In this document: piece by piece, positions 34,161-43,672 of the stretch
How the letters are laid out: each line of letters starts with the position of its first letter
How positions within the stretch are numbered: position 1 is the first letter of the stretch
Source: Methylomonas sp. MK1
GTDB taxonomy: Bacteria; Pseudomonadota; Gammaproteobacteria; Methylococcales; Methylomonadaceae
DNA: 64,000 bases
Reading direction: 5' to 3'
NCBI RefSeq assembly: GCF_000365425.1
Contig: NZ_AQOV01000001.1
Location: 3,471,779 to 3,535,778, forward strand
Notes under the pieces: generated by a model
What the model was told of the DNA's origin: nothing
Seen by the model: only the letters and a program-made list of their open reading frames with translations
Databases searched by the model: none
Program-made: the position numbers and the translations under genes

Positions 34161-35573
34161 CTACTTCACTGGCGCAGAAACCGCCAAATCCATTTGTAAC
34201 CGCGCTTGCAAACCACCCAACCCCGACTTGGCAAAATCAATATCCGCCGCATGTAAAGCCACAATGCGCTGCACGATAGACAGCCCCAAACCACTACCCT
34301 CAACGCTATTGGCGGTTTCCACGCAACGGTAAAAGCGCTGAGTGATGCGTTGATAATCATCGTCAGCGACGCCGGGGCCGCTGTCGTCTACCGTCAACTG
34401 CAAGCGTTTGTTTTCGCGGCGACAAACTACTTTGATGTGCCCTTCGATAGGTGAATATTTGATGGCGTTATCGATCAAGTTGCGTATCAACACTTGAAAT
34501 AACTGCGGATTGGCGTCGATCAGTAGAGCAGGCTCGCCTTGCAGTTCGATATCGATACGTTTATCGCGGGCGGCGTGGTCCAGGTCGGAAATCACTTCGA
34601 TCAAGGCTTCGTTAACATCAACAGACTGCTTGGCAATCCCGGCCTGTTGATGCTGTACTCGCGACAGGGTCAGCAGTTGCTGCACCGTATGTGTCATCCG
34701 CGATACCGCTTGCTGGGCTTTTTGCAAGGCTTGGTCGCGCATTTGCGTATCGGTGGTTTTTTGTGCCACCTGAATTTGCGTCAACAGACCGGCCAAAGGC
34801 GTGCGCAACTCGTGGGAGGCGTCGGAGGTAAAGTTGCGCTCGTTCGCAAAAGCCTGTTCCAGCATCGCAAACAAGCTGTTGATTTGTGTGACTACCGGCA
34901 ATACTTCGTCCGGCAAGTTATCAACCGACAGCGGTTGCAGATAGCCGGCGGCGCGGCTGGCCAGTTGCTCCTTGACTTGATTGACCGGCGACAAGGTACG
35001 ACTGACGATCCACCAGATCATCATGCCTAAGATCGGCAATGCGATCAAAAAGCCGATTACTTGCTGGCCTGCGATGCCTTCCACCAATTCCCGGCGGATA
35101 TCGTCGCGTTGCCCGACATGAATCACATAATTGCCGTTTTCCGTACTCAAACTAAATACGTGCCACAGCTGCCCATCCAGCATGGTTTCGCTGTAGCCGT
35201 TTCGAGTCAAGGACAGCGCAAATTCCGGTGCGCTTTCCGAGCGCAACACCAGCCCCTCTTTCACTGAACGTAGCTGAAAGGCAATCTTGCGTTCGTACTT
35301 GTGACCGAGGATGGGCGTGTCGAACAACTCTGGGGTTTTGTCACGCTCCCAGAGCTTGGTCAGAGCCCGTTGCCGGACCATGTTCTCGACAAAGGCGTGT
35401 ACCACGCGTGCCGACTGAGCTAATTCGGCGTTGAATAGTTCGGTAATTTCGTCGCGGGTTTGTTTGTAACTGATGTAGGCGGTAACGCCCCAAACCAGCA
35501 ACAGCGAGGTGAGGAGCGACAGCAGCAGCTGCTTTTTCAGCGAACGCGGCGCCAGACGAAAACGTTTGGCCAT
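34161..35573 (-). CDS. Sensor histidine kinase (QseC/PmrB type)
   Basis: A 470-residue inner-membrane sensor. Membrane helix 1 is at about 14-34, a ~135-residue periplasmic sensor follows, helix 2 is at about 172-191, then a HAMP-like linker. The phospho-acceptor H254 is in FTSDASHELRTPLAGL. The ATPase domain has LIRNLIDNAIKYSP (N box), DSGPGVADDD (G1) and EGSGLGLSIVQRI (G2). It overlaps the upstream response regulator by one base and is its partner. The stimulus is unknown; family relatives sense metals, cations or quinone-like signals. Confidence 0.93.
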   Translation of the reverse strand: MAKRFRLAPRSLKKQLLLSLLTSLLLVWGVTAYISYKQTRDEITELFNAELAQSARVVHAFVENMVRQRALTKLWERDKTPELFDTPILGHKYERKIAFQLRSVKEGLVLRSESAPEFALSLTRNGYSETMLDGQLWHVFSLSTENGNYVIHVGQRDDIRRELVEGIAGQQVIGFLIALPILGMMIWWIVSRTLSPVNQVKEQLASRAAGYLQPLSVDNLPDEVLPVVTQINSLFAMLEQAFANERNFTSDASHELRTPLAGLLTQIQVAQKTTDTQMRDQALQKAQQAVSRMTHTVQQLLTLSRVQHQQAGIAKQSVDVNEALIEVISDLDHAARDKRIDIELQGEPALLIDANPQLFQVLIRNLIDNAIKYSPIEGHIKVVCRRENKRLQLTVDDSGPGVADDDYQRITQRFYRCVETANSVEGSGLGLSIVQRIVALHAADIDFAKSGLGGLQARLQMDLAVSAPVK

Positions 35574-36232
35574 TAGTTCTCGTCGATGATGTAACCGACC
35601 CCGCGTATGGTGCGGATCAGATTGGTATCCAGCTTTTTGCGCAGATGATGGATATGCACTTCCACGGCATTACTTTCCACTTCCGAACCCCAGGCGTAAA
35701 GTGACTCTTCTAGGCGAGCCCGGGAAATAACCTGGCCGATATGGCCCATTAGGTAACTAAGGACTTCAAATTCCTTTTGCGCCAAATCAATGGGTTTGCC
35801 ATTGAAGTACACCTGATGCGCGGCGGGGTCTATGGTGACGCCTTTATGTTCGACCAAGGGCAGGTTATGACCATCGTGACGCCGGGCCAAGGCCCGCAAG
35901 CGCGCGCAAATTTCCGCTAGGTCGAAGGGTTTGGTGACAAAATCGTCGGCACCATTATCCAATCCGGCCACCCGTTCGGCGACGCCTTCGCGAGCGGTCA
36001 ATACCAAAACAGGGGTACTGTCCTTACGGCGGCGCAGGTTTTTTAACACACTCATACCGTCCATGCGCGGCAAATTCAGATCCAATACAACCAGATCATA
36101 ATGGTTCAATTTCAGAGCTTCGTCGGCTTGCGCGCCGTCGATTAACCAATCCACCGCATAACCTTCCAGGGTCAAGCCGGCTTTCAAACCATCACCGAGG
36201 ATGGCATCGTCTTCTACCAATAATAAGCGCAT
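35573..36232 (-). CDS. OmpR-family response regulator
   Basis: A 219-residue two-domain regulator. The receiver domain has the acidic pair E7-D8-D9, the phosphorylation site D51 (VVLDLNLPRMDG), T79 and K101. The C-terminal winged helix (about 125-219) includes DLAQKEFEVLSYLMGHIGQ and SNAVEVHIHHLRKKL, a QseB/PmrA-like DNA-binding domain. It is the first gene of the pair with the kinase at 34161. Target promoters cannot be located; the copper-type operon downstream on the same strand is a candidate only by proximity. Confidence 0.94.
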   Translation of the reverse strand: MRLLLVEDDAILGDGLKAGLTLEGYAVDWLIDGAQADEALKLNHYDLVVLDLNLPRMDGMSVLKNLRRRKDSTPVLVLTAREGVAERVAGLDNGADDFVTKPFDLAEICARLRALARRHDGHNLPLVEHKGVTIDPAAHQVYFNGKPIDLAQKEFEVLSYLMGHIGQVISRARLEESLYAWGSEVESNAVEVHIHHLRKKLDTNLIRTIRGVGYIIDEN

Positions 36233-36369
36233 GATGTTGTGTACCTATGGGCTGAGTGAATAACTTAGCCTGGATTGTAGCAATCATTCTGTAGTGTTCT
36301 GTGAGCGAGTAAGCAACTTAAAAGTTCGCTGGGCTTACGGCTAAAACCCAGCGAATTGCAAAAACCGCA

Positions 36370-37599
36370 TCACGCGGAAAGGCTTTGCTCCAGATTGACG
36401 CGCAGGGCTTCCAGAAAATCCTCGGTGGTTAAATAGTTCGAGTCGTTTAGATCATCGCCGTAGATGCACAAAGCCAAATCTTTGGTCATTTGTCCGGCTT
36501 CAACGGTATCGACGCAGACCTTTTCCAAGGTTTCGCAGAAATTGATCAACTCGGCGTTGTCGTCCAACTTGCCGCGAAATGCCAAGCCACGGGTCCAGGC
36601 AAAGATCGAAGCGATTGGATTGGTCGAGGTTTTCTTGCCCTGTTGATGCATGCGGTAATGCCGGGTAACAGTGCCGTGCGCGGCCTCTGCTTCCATGGTT
36701 TTGCCGTCCGGCGTCACCAAGGTAGATGTCATCAAACCCAGCGAGCCGAAGCCTTGCGCGACGGTATCGGATTGCACGTCGCCGTCGTAGTTCTTGCAGG
36801 CCCAGACAAAGGCGCCGTTCCATTTCAAGGCAGAGGCCACCATGTCGTCGATTAACTTATGTTCGTAGAGAATACCTTTGGCGGCATACAAGTCTTTATA
36901 TTCGGCTTGATAAATCTCTTCAAAAATATCTTTAAAACGACCGTCGTATTTTTTCAGGATGGTATTTTTGGTAGATAAATACAGCGGCCAACCTCTATCC
37001 AGCGCCACGTTGAAACAACTCCGGGCAAAGCCGGCGATGGACTCGTCGGTGTTGTACATCGCCAAGGCTACCCCGTCGCCTTCGAAGTGATACACCTCGA
37101 AAGATTGTTCAGGGCTACCGTCGTCCGGAGTAAAACTGATTTTTAATTTACCTTTGCCTTTGGTGACGAAATCGGTGGCGCGGTATTGATCGCCGAATGC
37201 GTGCCGGCCGATGCAGATTGGCTGAGTCCAATTAGGTACCAGGCGCGGTACGTTTTTGCAGATGATTGGTTCGCGAAACACGGTGCCGTCGAGGATGTTT
37301 CGAATCGTACCGTTGGGCGATTTGTACATTTTTTTCAGGCCAAACTCTTCCACCCGCGCTTCGTCTGGAGTGATGGTGGCGCACTTGATACCCACACCAT
37401 GCTTTTGGATAGCGTGGGCGGCATCGATGGTGACCTGATCGTCAGTGGCATCGCGCTGCTCTATGCCTAAGTCGTAATAATCGATTTGCAGATCCAGGTA
37501 AGGCAGAATCAATTGGTCTTTGATGAAATGCCAGATGATGCGGGTCATTTCATCCCCGTCGATCTCCACCACCGGATTTTTGACGGATATTTTCTTCAT
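36370..37599 (-). CDS. icd: NADP-dependent isocitrate dehydrogenase (type II, eukaryote-like)
   Basis: Oxidises isocitrate to 2-oxoglutarate with NADP. The 409-residue sequence is of the homodimeric eukaryotic-like class, not the E. coli type: [16 protein letters not shown] [63 protein letters not shown] and [18 protein letters not shown]. The isocitrate-binding SPNGT serine and the [13 protein letters not shown] block are intact. It is monocistronic, divergent from the GMC operon. The 291-base gap between them holds a TATACT at 37734-37739 but no clear -35. Confidence 0.96.
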   Translation of the reverse strand: MKKISVKNPVVEIDGDEMTRIIWHFIKDQLILPYLDLQIDYYDLGIEQRDATDDQVTIDAAHAIQKHGVGIKCATITPDEARVEEFGLKKMYKSPNGTIRNILDGTVFREPIICKNVPRLVPNWTQPICIGRHAFGDQYRATDFVTKGKGKLKISFTPDDGSPEQSFEVYHFEGDGVALAMYNTDESIAGFARSCFNVALDRGWPLYLSTKNTILKKYDGRFKDIFEEIYQAEYKDLYAAKGILYEHKLIDDMVASALKWNGAFVWACKNYDGDVQSDTVAQGFGSLGLMTSTLVTPDGKTMEAEAAHGTVTRHYRMHQQGKKTSTNPIASIFAWTRGLAFRGKLDDNAELINFCETLEKVCVDTVEAGQMTKDLALCIYGDDLNDSNYLTTEDFLEALRVNLEQSLSA

Positions 37600-37890
37600 A
37601 ATCGCTCCTCACCTATCGCTAAAAATGGCCTCAAGTATAGCCTGCCTGCCTCTGAAGCACGGAATGTTTAACGTCTTATTCCCCACTGGCGACGACGCTT
37701 TTCGCATTAATCGAATCACGACACGAACTAGGCTATACTGCCGAAACAGCGTCGGCGCATGACGCTGCAAGGCATTGTTCTGTACAGGGTTTTAGCGATA
37801 AGCTTAGCTTGGCAACACCGCTTTTTTTAACTTTTTACCGGCAGCACAATGAACCAAAAATAATAAAAAATCATTCTTGAGGAGGTGTAC

Positions 37891-39648
37891 ATGGCTAATC
37901 AGAACTTCGATTACGAAGCGATAGTCATCGGTAGCGGCTTCGGTGGCTCCATCAGCTTTTGCCGACTGGCGCAAAAGTGGGGCTCCAAGGTGCTGTTACT
38001 GGAACGCGGTAGGCATTATCCGATGGGCTCTTTCGCCCGCTCACCCAAGCAAATTTCCGACAGTTTCTGGAGTGTGGAAGGCGACGCGGTAGACCGACCG
38101 CGTCACATTCAAAACAAAAATTTGCGTGGCCTGTTCGACATCCGTAACTACAAGAAAATGGATGCGGTAATTTCGGCGGGCCTGGGCGGCGGTTCGCTGA
38201 TTTACGCCAACGTCTTTCTGGAACCACCTGAACAAGTATTCGAGCAAGGCTGGCCGACAGGCTTAGATAAAACCACCCTCGCTCCCTATTATAAAATAGC
38301 CAAACAAGTCTTGGGTGCCCGCCCGGTGCCATCCTGGCAAACCGAAGACCGCCGAAAAATCGTCCGCACTGAACTGTTTCAAGAGTTTGCCGCTCACGAT
38401 AACCGCACCAGCAAATTGGCCGACATTTGCGTGTTCTTTGGTAACGATTACAACTACCAAGGTTCAGACACACCCATCCCTATCGGTTTGCAAGAAAAAA
38501 ACCGTTACGGCGCCACGCAAACCTCGTGTACCTATTGCGGCGAATGCGATGTGGGTTGCAATACCCACTCCAAAAATACCCTGGATCTTAACTATATCCA
38601 CGCCGGCCAGCAGACCCATGGCGGCCAAGTATTTACCGACTGCCAAGCCGAAAAAATTATTCCTCTCAATCAGCATGGCGATGACGACAGCTCCGCTGGC
38701 GGGGAATTCGGTTATCGGGTGGAATTTCAAAATTTCGCCTCGGGAAAGCTGGAAAGCCTGAAAACCCGCCGCGTGGTGGTATCGGCGGGCACGTTTGGAA
38801 GCAACGAGCTATTGCTGCGTTGCCGCGATGTGCATCGCAGCCTACCCAAACTCAGCGAACAACTGGGACGCTGGTTCTCCGGCAACGGCGACTTTTTATC
38901 GTTCGCGATCGAAGGCAAAAAAGACGCCGATCCCAACTACGGGCCGGTGATTACCCAATACACCGATTACAACCTGTTCGACCGCTTCAACAGACAGCAG
39001 GCTTTTGTATTGGAAGATGCCTCCTATCCGGCTTCACTGGCCTGGTATATCGAAGGCGTATTCCCGACCAGCACCTTGCGCAAGCTGGTCCGCGCCGCGA
39101 AAGCCCTGATCGAATGGCTGAAAAAATACCTGAGCAACGGCGTGTGGAACGGCACTTTGGGGTTCTCGCTGCACGAGATATTAAAGGACGATTTGTCCTC
39201 AAAATCCGTGGTGATGCTGTGCATGGGCCTGGATCATGGCGACGGCACACTGACTCTGAACAAGGTAGACCGTATCGATCTGGATTGGCCACAAGATACC
39301 AGCATGAGTTTGTATCAAGCCATCCTCGCCGTCGGAGAGCGCTTCAAAAAGTTTGTCAAATCCGACTGGTTTTTCCCGTTGCCGACTTGGGACTTGCCGA
39401 TCCGCCACAACGTGACCGTACATCCCTTGGGCGGCTGTATCTTGGCCGACTCGCCGGATAAGGGCGTGGTCAGCGGCCATCCCGAGCAGCGCGGCCAGGC
39501 GTTCGGCTATCAAGGCCTGTATGTCGTAGATGGCTCGATTCTACCCAGCGCTGTCGGCGCCAATCCGGTGGCAACCATTTCCGCGACAGCCGAATGGATT
39601 GCCGAAGGCATCACCGGCATCAAACCCGATGCCGGCCTGGGCGTATAA
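37891..39648 (+). CDS. GMC-family flavoprotein oxidoreductase with a four-cysteine motif
   Basis: A 585-residue FAD enzyme of the cholesterol-oxidase-like branch. The FAD motif VIGSGFGG is at 12-19, SAGLGGGSLIYANVF at 96-109, and the C-terminal active-site block is HNVTVHPLGGCILADSPDKG with LYVVDGSILPSAVGANPV. Between them, CTYCGECDVGC (C213, C216, C219, C223) has the CxxCxxCxxxC spacing of a 4Fe-4S site, which I recall as a feature of this subgroup. A strong ribosome-binding site GAGGAGGT fixes ATG 37891. It heads an operon with a hydrolase and a phosphoesterase. The substrate is unknown; an alcohol or sterol-like lipid is possible. Confidence 0.88.
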   Translation: MANQNFDYEAIVIGSGFGGSISFCRLAQKWGSKVLLLERGRHYPMGSFARSPKQISDSFWSVEGDAVDRPRHIQNKNLRGLFDIRNYKKMDAVISAGLGGGSLIYANVFLEPPEQVFEQGWPTGLDKTTLAPYYKIAKQVLGARPVPSWQTEDRRKIVRTELFQEFAAHDNRTSKLADICVFFGNDYNYQGSDTPIPIGLQEKNRYGATQTSCTYCGECDVGCNTHSKNTLDLNYIHAGQQTHGGQVFTDCQAEKIIPLNQHGDDDSSAGGEFGYRVEFQNFASGKLESLKTRRVVVSAGTFGSNELLLRCRDVHRSLPKLSEQLGRWFSGNGDFLSFAIEGKKDADPNYGPVITQYTDYNLFDRFNRQQAFVLEDASYPASLAWYIEGVFPTSTLRKLVRAAKALIEWLKKYLSNGVWNGTLGFSLHEILKDDLSSKSVVMLCMGLDHGDGTLTLNKVDRIDLDWPQDTSMSLYQAILAVGERFKKFVKSDWFFPLPTWDLPIRHNVTVHPLGGCILADSPDKGVVSGHPEQRGQAFGYQGLYVVDGSILPSAVGANPVATISATAEWIAEGITGIKPDAGLGV

Positions 39649-39670
39649 ACTAATTCACAGGAATACTGAC

Positions 39671-41410
39671 ATGACAAATTCAAGCAAAACCTCGTTCGAA
39701 TTCACCGAAGAAATGAAAGGCTATCTCAGCCTGGGCCAAACCGCTTTTGAAGACGGCTACCAGCAAGGCAAGGCCGACAACCATTACTTCATGTTCCATC
39801 TGACCATCCAAAGCGACGATCTGGATACCTTTTTGGAATCCGACGCCCATCAATCGGCGGCAATCGGTTACGTGGAGGGCGATCTGATCGGCGGCCGCCG
39901 CAACGTCGATAAAGGCGTATTCAATCTATTCGTCGATAGCGCCGATGCCGACCGTAAGCAAATGCTCTATCGACTGTTTTTTACCGACGCCAACGGCCAT
40001 GCCTTGACCTTGAGCGGCAGAAAGCAAATTCAAAACAACGTCGGCCCGGATTTGTGGGCAGACACCACTACCTTGTTTACCAATTTGTTCAAGGGCCATG
40101 TGGAAGCCGATAAGGAAGCCAAAGCCAAGGTCTACGCCACCGGATTGCTGTATATCGAAGTGATGGACTTTGCCAAGCAACTGACCACGATACGGGCCAG
40201 CGGCGAGACCTTAAAAGACCGCTTGCATGCAGTGGAACGCTTTGGCGGTTTCTTTTTGGGCGCGTTATGGGAGGTTTACAAACCGTCGATGACACCGAAG
40301 ATGGGCGGTTTCGAACGGGAAATTCCGTTGTTTACCTTGGAAGGCGTCAAAGATGCCGAGATCAGCACTCACCCGTTCACCACCGCCGACCGACTGGGCC
40401 TGAGCTTATTGCGTTTCAAACGCGCAACGTGCGACGACGTGGTGGTTCTGGTACCGGGCCTGACTGCCGCCAGCGATATGTTCATCATGCCGGAACATTA
40501 CAACCTGACCAGCTATTTGCTGGACCACGGTTTTAGCGATGTCTGGAGTTTGGACGGTCGGATCAGCAACCGCTATTCCTACAATCTGCACCGGCATAAT
40601 TACAATGTCGACGATCTTGCACTCTATGACATGCCGGCGGCCATCGCCACCGTGCGCGCGGCGGTCGGGCCGTCTGCTCGCATCCATGTCATCAGCCACT
40701 GCTTTGGCGCTTTGGCGTTTACGATGGGTTTGTTCGGCAAAGCCGTGACCGGCGTGCGCAGCTTGATTGCCAACGGCGTGGCGCTGACACCGTGCGTGCC
40801 AATGCCAGCCAAGGTCAAGCTGTATCTGGGGCCGCTGGCCGCCGATTATATTTTGGGTGTGGATTATCTGAACCCTTACTGGCGGCGGGAACCGGGTTGG
40901 GGGGCAGGTAAATTGCTGGCGACGGCGATTTCGGCATTTCATAAAGAATGCGATTCGCCGGAATGTCACATGCTCAGTTTTATGTGGGGCTGGGGTTTTC
41001 CGGTGTTGTACAAACACGAAAATCTGCACGATGTGACGCATCGCCGCTGCGGCGATTTGTTCGGCGGTTGTAGTGTCAATTACTACCGGCATGTGTTGAA
41101 AATGGTCAACGCCAATAACACCGCCGTGAAATATCAGCCTAACGAACCGCGCTACCGGAGCTTGCCGGACAATTATTTCCAACATGCCGCCGAGATCGAT
41201 ACGCCGTGTCTGTTCGTCGCCGGCCAGGACAATGCTTTGTTCCGCAATTCCAATATCGTTTGTCATCAACGCCTGGAACAAATTGTGCCGGGCCGCCATG
41301 AACTGCATCTGTTCCCCGATTACGGTCATGCCGATGTGATCATGGGCAAGAATGCCGCCCAGGACATCTATCCACGTTTCGTGGAATTTTTACAAAAACA
41401 CCGTAATTGA
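39671..41410 (+). CDS. Two-domain alpha/beta hydrolase with a cysteine nucleophile
   Basis: A 579-residue cytoplasmic protein. Residues 1-240 form an N-terminal domain (FHLTIQSDDLDTFLESD, GRKQIQNNVGPDLWADTTTL) that I associate with GMC-linked hydrolases. Residues 245-579 are an alpha/beta hydrolase: VVVLVPGLTAASDMF, the elbow HVISHCFGALAF with Cys344 where most family members have Ser, CLFVAGQDNALF with the acid, and YGHADVI with the histidine. Cys elbows are known in PHA synthases and dienelactone hydrolases. ATG 39671 has AGGAA upstream and is 22 bases after the GMC stop; the longer frame from 39530 overlaps the GMC gene and is unlikely. Confidence 0.83.
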   Translation: MTNSSKTSFEFTEEMKGYLSLGQTAFEDGYQQGKADNHYFMFHLTIQSDDLDTFLESDAHQSAAIGYVEGDLIGGRRNVDKGVFNLFVDSADADRKQMLYRLFFTDANGHALTLSGRKQIQNNVGPDLWADTTTLFTNLFKGHVEADKEAKAKVYATGLLYIEVMDFAKQLTTIRASGETLKDRLHAVERFGGFFLGALWEVYKPSMTPKMGGFEREIPLFTLEGVKDAEISTHPFTTADRLGLSLLRFKRATCDDVVVLVPGLTAASDMFIMPEHYNLTSYLLDHGFSDVWSLDGRISNRYSYNLHRHNYNVDDLALYDMPAAIATVRAAVGPSARIHVISHCFGALAFTMGLFGKAVTGVRSLIANGVALTPCVPMPAKVKLYLGPLAADYILGVDYLNPYWRREPGWGAGKLLATAISAFHKECDSPECHMLSFMWGWGFPVLYKHENLHDVTHRRCGDLFGGCSVNYYRHVLKMVNANNTAVKYQPNEPRYRSLPDNYFQHAAEIDTPCLFVAGQDNALFRNSNIVCHQRLEQIVPGRHELHLFPDYGHADVIMGKNAAQDIYPRFVEFLQKHRN

Positions 41411-41421
41411 GGAGCTCAGCT

Positions 41422-43017
41422 ATGACAATTACCCAAGAAGATTTACAGCTGACGCTAGCCACCTTGCAACCAGCGCGGGCGACGAGCGCTGGCCAAACCC
41501 GCTTGTGCGTCTGCATTAGCGACGTGCATTTCACCGACGACACGGTCGGCAGCCAAAGCGCGGAAGAAACGGTTTGGCCGATTTTTTTCGATGAAATTGT
41601 CACGGTCTGCGATAAGCAGAAGATTACCGAATTGACCTTGATCCTGGACGGCGACGTGGTGGATATGATTCGCAGCGCGGAATGGGCCATGGCCGGCGTA
41701 TACCCGTGGCAACGTGAGCATCCGGAGTTTAAGCCCTGCTTGCGCCGTATTATGGCCAGTATCATAAAGATACATTGCCGTGCTCCTGACCCCAGCGACC
41801 CCGATGGTGCTTGCGGATTTTTTCATCGTTTGCGGCAAACCGTAAAACTGTTGCACGACCAGCGGATCAGCGTTGAAGTTTTGACCTTGCTGGGCAATCA
41901 CGATAAGGAGATTTTCGCGGACCCGGACGTGTTGAAAATGTATTACGAAGAATGCGTAGGCCAACCGGTCAACCAGTTGTCGGCGGCTTATCGCAGTTGG
42001 ATCGGCAAGATGTATTTTGATGACGAGCAGCATTTCGCCGCCCCTGACAGCGTACCCTGGTTGCCGTTTTATTGGGGCGATGCGGAGTTGCGGACCTTCA
42101 TCACCCATGGCCACTGGCGCGATCGCGACAACTGCTTAAGCATTAGCGCAGCAAACGGACTACCCGGCTGGACGACCAAGGATGGCTGGCGCGCCCTAGC
42201 CTGGCAGCAACTGAACTACCGGCCGTTTACTGAGCCCTGTTTCGGCGACACGGTGGCGGCTGGCGCTTTATCGACCTTCATTTACCGCTGCCAGCTGGCG
42301 CTGGAAGCTTATCGGAACACCAAAAACGATCCACAGTTGGATTTTAGTCGTATCACTCGCATTCTGGCGGAACTGGATTTGTATCGGCCTACCTCCGCAG
42401 CGGTCAGCAGAATCTTGGACGAAACCCGGAATAAGTCCAGTGAGGAATTACGCGACATCATCGAATCCGAGTTGTATAAAGCCCTGAAGCTCTGGCTGAG
42501 AGACGATTTTACGCTAGAGAGTTCGCCGTCCGGGCGCCGGTTTGGGCTAAAAGTGGCTAGGGCGTGGTTAATGCTGACCGACCGCTTGAATATGTTCCGT
42601 ATCCAATTGCACTTGGTACGCGCAGTGTTGTTGATTGCAGATATGCTGGAAAAAATCCAACCCGAATCGGTTTACAGCGAAGACGGCGCCAGCTTTAAAA
42701 ATCTGCAAGCCTTTCCAACGTTTCAAGATGCCTTTCTGGCCCAAGGCTTTCATCTGCACGGCGAAGGCCACACGCATCTTCCGCTGGAAGCGGAAGCCGA
42801 CATGGATTACCCTCCGGACCGTTCTTATAACAACCTAACCTACATTAACTTCGGCACCTGGCGCGATCAAGTTGTCGATAAAGAGAAGGGGGGTTACCGG
42901 CGGCGCGGTATTGGTCGTACCTTGTATGTATTGAATCTGCAAATTCAACAGCCTCCGGAATATCGCTATTTCGTCAGAGACAATCTGAATTGGAGTGACA
43001 ATATGGATCGTTTGTAG
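41422..43017 (+). CDS. Calcineurin-like metallophosphoesterase
   Basis: A 531-residue soluble protein. All metal-binding blocks of the superfamily are present: CISDVHFTDD (D34, H36), LILDGDVVDM (D78), LLGNHDKEIF, THGHWRDRDN and GEGHTHLPLE. A long helical insertion separates the last two blocks (about residues 260-440), much larger than in small phosphodiesterases. It starts 11 bases after the hydrolase stop with GAGGAG upstream, so the three genes are one operon. Together with the oxidoreductase and hydrolase it may process a phospholipid- or phosphate-ester-linked lipid. The true substrate is unknown. Confidence 0.85.
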   Translation: MTITQEDLQLTLATLQPARATSAGQTRLCVCISDVHFTDDTVGSQSAEETVWPIFFDEIVTVCDKQKITELTLILDGDVVDMIRSAEWAMAGVYPWQREHPEFKPCLRRIMASIIKIHCRAPDPSDPDGACGFFHRLRQTVKLLHDQRISVEVLTLLGNHDKEIFADPDVLKMYYEECVGQPVNQLSAAYRSWIGKMYFDDEQHFAAPDSVPWLPFYWGDAELRTFITHGHWRDRDNCLSISAANGLPGWTTKDGWRALAWQQLNYRPFTEPCFGDTVAAGALSTFIYRCQLALEAYRNTKNDPQLDFSRITRILAELDLYRPTSAAVSRILDETRNKSSEELRDIIESELYKALKLWLRDDFTLESSPSGRRFGLKVARAWLMLTDRLNMFRIQLHLVRAVLLIADMLEKIQPESVYSEDGASFKNLQAFPTFQDAFLAQGFHLHGEGHTHLPLEAEADMDYPPDRSYNNLTYINFGTWRDQVVDKEKGGYRRRGIGRTLYVLNLQIQQPPEYRYFVRDNLNWSDNMDRL

Positions 43018-43082
43018 CTTAGGCGCAACGTCGCGGGCGCCGGGTAAGGCCAGGCGCTGCGGCATGTGTTAGAATCGGGGCA

Positions 43083-43667
43083 ATGCAGGAATTAGACACA
43101 TTTAAGCTGATCGAGCGGATTAGCGCCTTACTCCGCTCGGAAGAACGCAAAAAATACGCGGCAATCGGTTTGCAACCGGTACATGGGCAGGTGTTGGAAT
43201 ATCTGGCCAAGTGCAATAAATACAGCAACACCCATGCTGCGGTAGCCGAATATTTGGGCTTAACCAAGGGCACGGTGTCGCAGACTATTCAGATTTTGGA
43301 GCGTAAGCACTATCTGGATAAGACCACGTCCGTTTTGGACGGCCGGGTGGTGCATCTAAGCCTGACCGAGGCCGGCAAGAAGTTGATCGACGAGTTAAAA
43401 CCGCTGGATATTTTCAAGCAAGCCGAATCCAAAGTCAGTCGCCAGGAATTCGATACCATAGGCCAAGCACTGCAAACCACGTTGGGTGTGCTGCAGAAAG
43501 TCAATGACTCGAAGAGTTTTGGTTTGTGCCGTTCCTGCCATTATTTTTCGGTGGAACAGCATCACTATCAATGCGGCTTAACCGAACAACCCTTGGATCG
43601 TGAGGATACTGATAAAATATGCCGCGATCATTTACCCATTCCCAATTCATTCATAGACCAAGAGTAG
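43083..43667 (+). CDS. MarR-family regulator with a Cys-rich C-terminal extension
   Basis: A 194-residue protein. Residues 10-140 form a MarR winged helix: VHGQVLEYLAKC, YLGLTKGTVSQTIQILERK as the recognition helix, DGRVVHLSLTEAGKKL as the wing. The C-terminal tail contains C149, C152, C164, C180 and H183 (CRSCHYF, HYQCGL, DKICRDH), a C-x2-C-x11-C-x15-C-x2-H pattern that could hold an Fe-S cluster or zinc. It begins 65 bases after the phosphoesterase and may control that operon. The ubiK gene starts five bases after its stop. Confidence 0.85.
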   Translation: MQELDTFKLIERISALLRSEERKKYAAIGLQPVHGQVLEYLAKCNKYSNTHAAVAEYLGLTKGTVSQTIQILERKHYLDKTTSVLDGRVVHLSLTEAGKKLIDELKPLDIFKQAESKVSRQEFDTIGQALQTTLGVLQKVNDSKSFGLCRSCHYFSVEQHHYQCGLTEQPLDREDTDKICRDHLPIPNSFIDQE

Positions 43668-43672
43668 CCACC

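Noticed and set aside
40406..41329. 307-codon minus-strand frame opposite the alpha/beta hydrolase
   Set aside because: Shadow frame in GC-rich coding DNA; its His/Arg-rich translation has no family features, while the plus-strand protein has all catalytic blocks.
41455..42114. 219-codon minus-strand frame opposite the metallophosphoesterase
   Set aside because: Antisense shadow of a gene with intact metal-binding motifs; no domain features of its own.
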